From assembly GCA_910577105.1 (NCBI GenBank), contig CAJTMB010000024.1, positions 1-51,596 of the forward strand: a DNA stretch of 51,596 nucleotides, in the 5' to 3' direction. Position numbers and translations under genes: made by a program. Of the stretch, positions 51,338 to 51,596 are shown piece by piece. The notes beneath the pieces are model-generated. The model did not search any database and had not been told where the DNA came from. It saw only the letters and a list, made by a program, of their open reading frames with translations. Source of the DNA: an uncultured Lachnospiraceae bacterium. GTDB lineage: Bacteria; Bacillota; Clostridia; Lachnospirales; Lachnospiraceae. The stretch's first letter is position 1. Each line of letters begins with the position of its first letter.

Positions 51338-51596
51338 AATGCATTCTCCTTTCTTGTTGCAAAACATTTTTATTCATAGTGTTAATTGCCTTGTTTACCG
51401 GCCGAAAAAGCCCGCAGCTTTTCCCTGCCACTGTTTTGACTGTAATGGAATAAGGTGGCAGAAGCTGCCTCGAATTTGCGACATACACACTTAAAAACCA
51501 TGTATTAACAATATAAAAGACAGCATAGTATTTGTCAATATTAGCTAGGGTAAAGTTTTTGTAGGAAAATAAAATAAATAGAAAGCACCTGATTCC

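Noticed and set aside
1..51596. CRISPR arrays, insertion sequences, rRNA and tRNA genes
   Set aside because: No regularly spaced repeats, no transposase frame and no recognisable rRNA or cloverleaf sequence were found by reading both strands; a tRNAscan or Infernal run would settle the RNA part.

Overview
The window looks like a chromosomal segment of a Gram-positive Clostridia, most likely Lachnospiraceae. This rests on the str/rif ribosomal gene arrangement, the four-cysteine L33, the GGAGG ribosome binding sites, a DUF4860-type pilin operon, and phage genes typical of that family. No rRNA or tRNA gene and no CRISPR array was found.

1-19.3 kb is a mobile element, read almost entirely on the minus strand. 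A GC-rich phage-type replication block (VapE primase-helicase, family A DNA polymerase, DUF2815, DUF2800 nuclease, a sigma-like regulator) occupies 26-7634. A GC-rich partition block (SymE-like protein, ParA, ParB, small ORF) occupies 16.8-19.1 kb. Between them lies visibly AT-rich cargo (about 7.96-16.76 kb). It holds a seven-gene operon: small HTH protein, Vsr-like nuclease, cytosine-5 DNA methyltransferase, DpnII-like restriction endonuclease, ParB-fold protein, SNF2 helicase and DUF3883 PD-(D/E)XK nuclease. This is followed by an XRE regulator, an ImmA-type metallopeptidase and a zinc-ribbon protein. The operon has a consensus promoter whose spacer is filled by a perfect dyad, and a strong terminator at its end. 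It reads as an extended, ATP-dependent restriction-modification or defence island and is the best candidate here for an undescribed system. No integrase is seen, so the rest of the element lies left of the window.

19.3-22.2 kb is a decaying patch: a truncated acetyltransferase, an intact acetyltransferase, remains of a plus-strand toxin-antitoxin pair, an unidentified gene relic, a CPBP membrane protease with two nonsense codons, and a TetR regulator.

22.5-45.2 kb is the core translation/transcription region on the minus strand: rpmG-secE-nusG-rplK-rplA, then rplJ-rplL with an L10-type attenuating leader, rpoB-rpoC, and rpsL-rpsG-fusA-tuf. A 6.6-kb block separates rpoC from rpsL. It contains a plus-strand lipoprotein and pseudopilin/GspF operon and a minus-strand membrane protein, rfbD and NUDIX gene. 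The rpsL promoter is nested in the loop of a perfect 15-bp inverted repeat.

45.3-51.6 kb holds a 177-bp inverted repeat, a FliD-like protein gene, an acyl-CoA carboxyltransferase, UDP-galactopyranose mutase (glf), a small HTH regulator and a sugar-phosphate isomerase-like TIM barrel. Starts given below were moved from the longest reading frame where a ribosome binding site or family alignment decided it. Family names come from motif recognition by eye, not from a database search.
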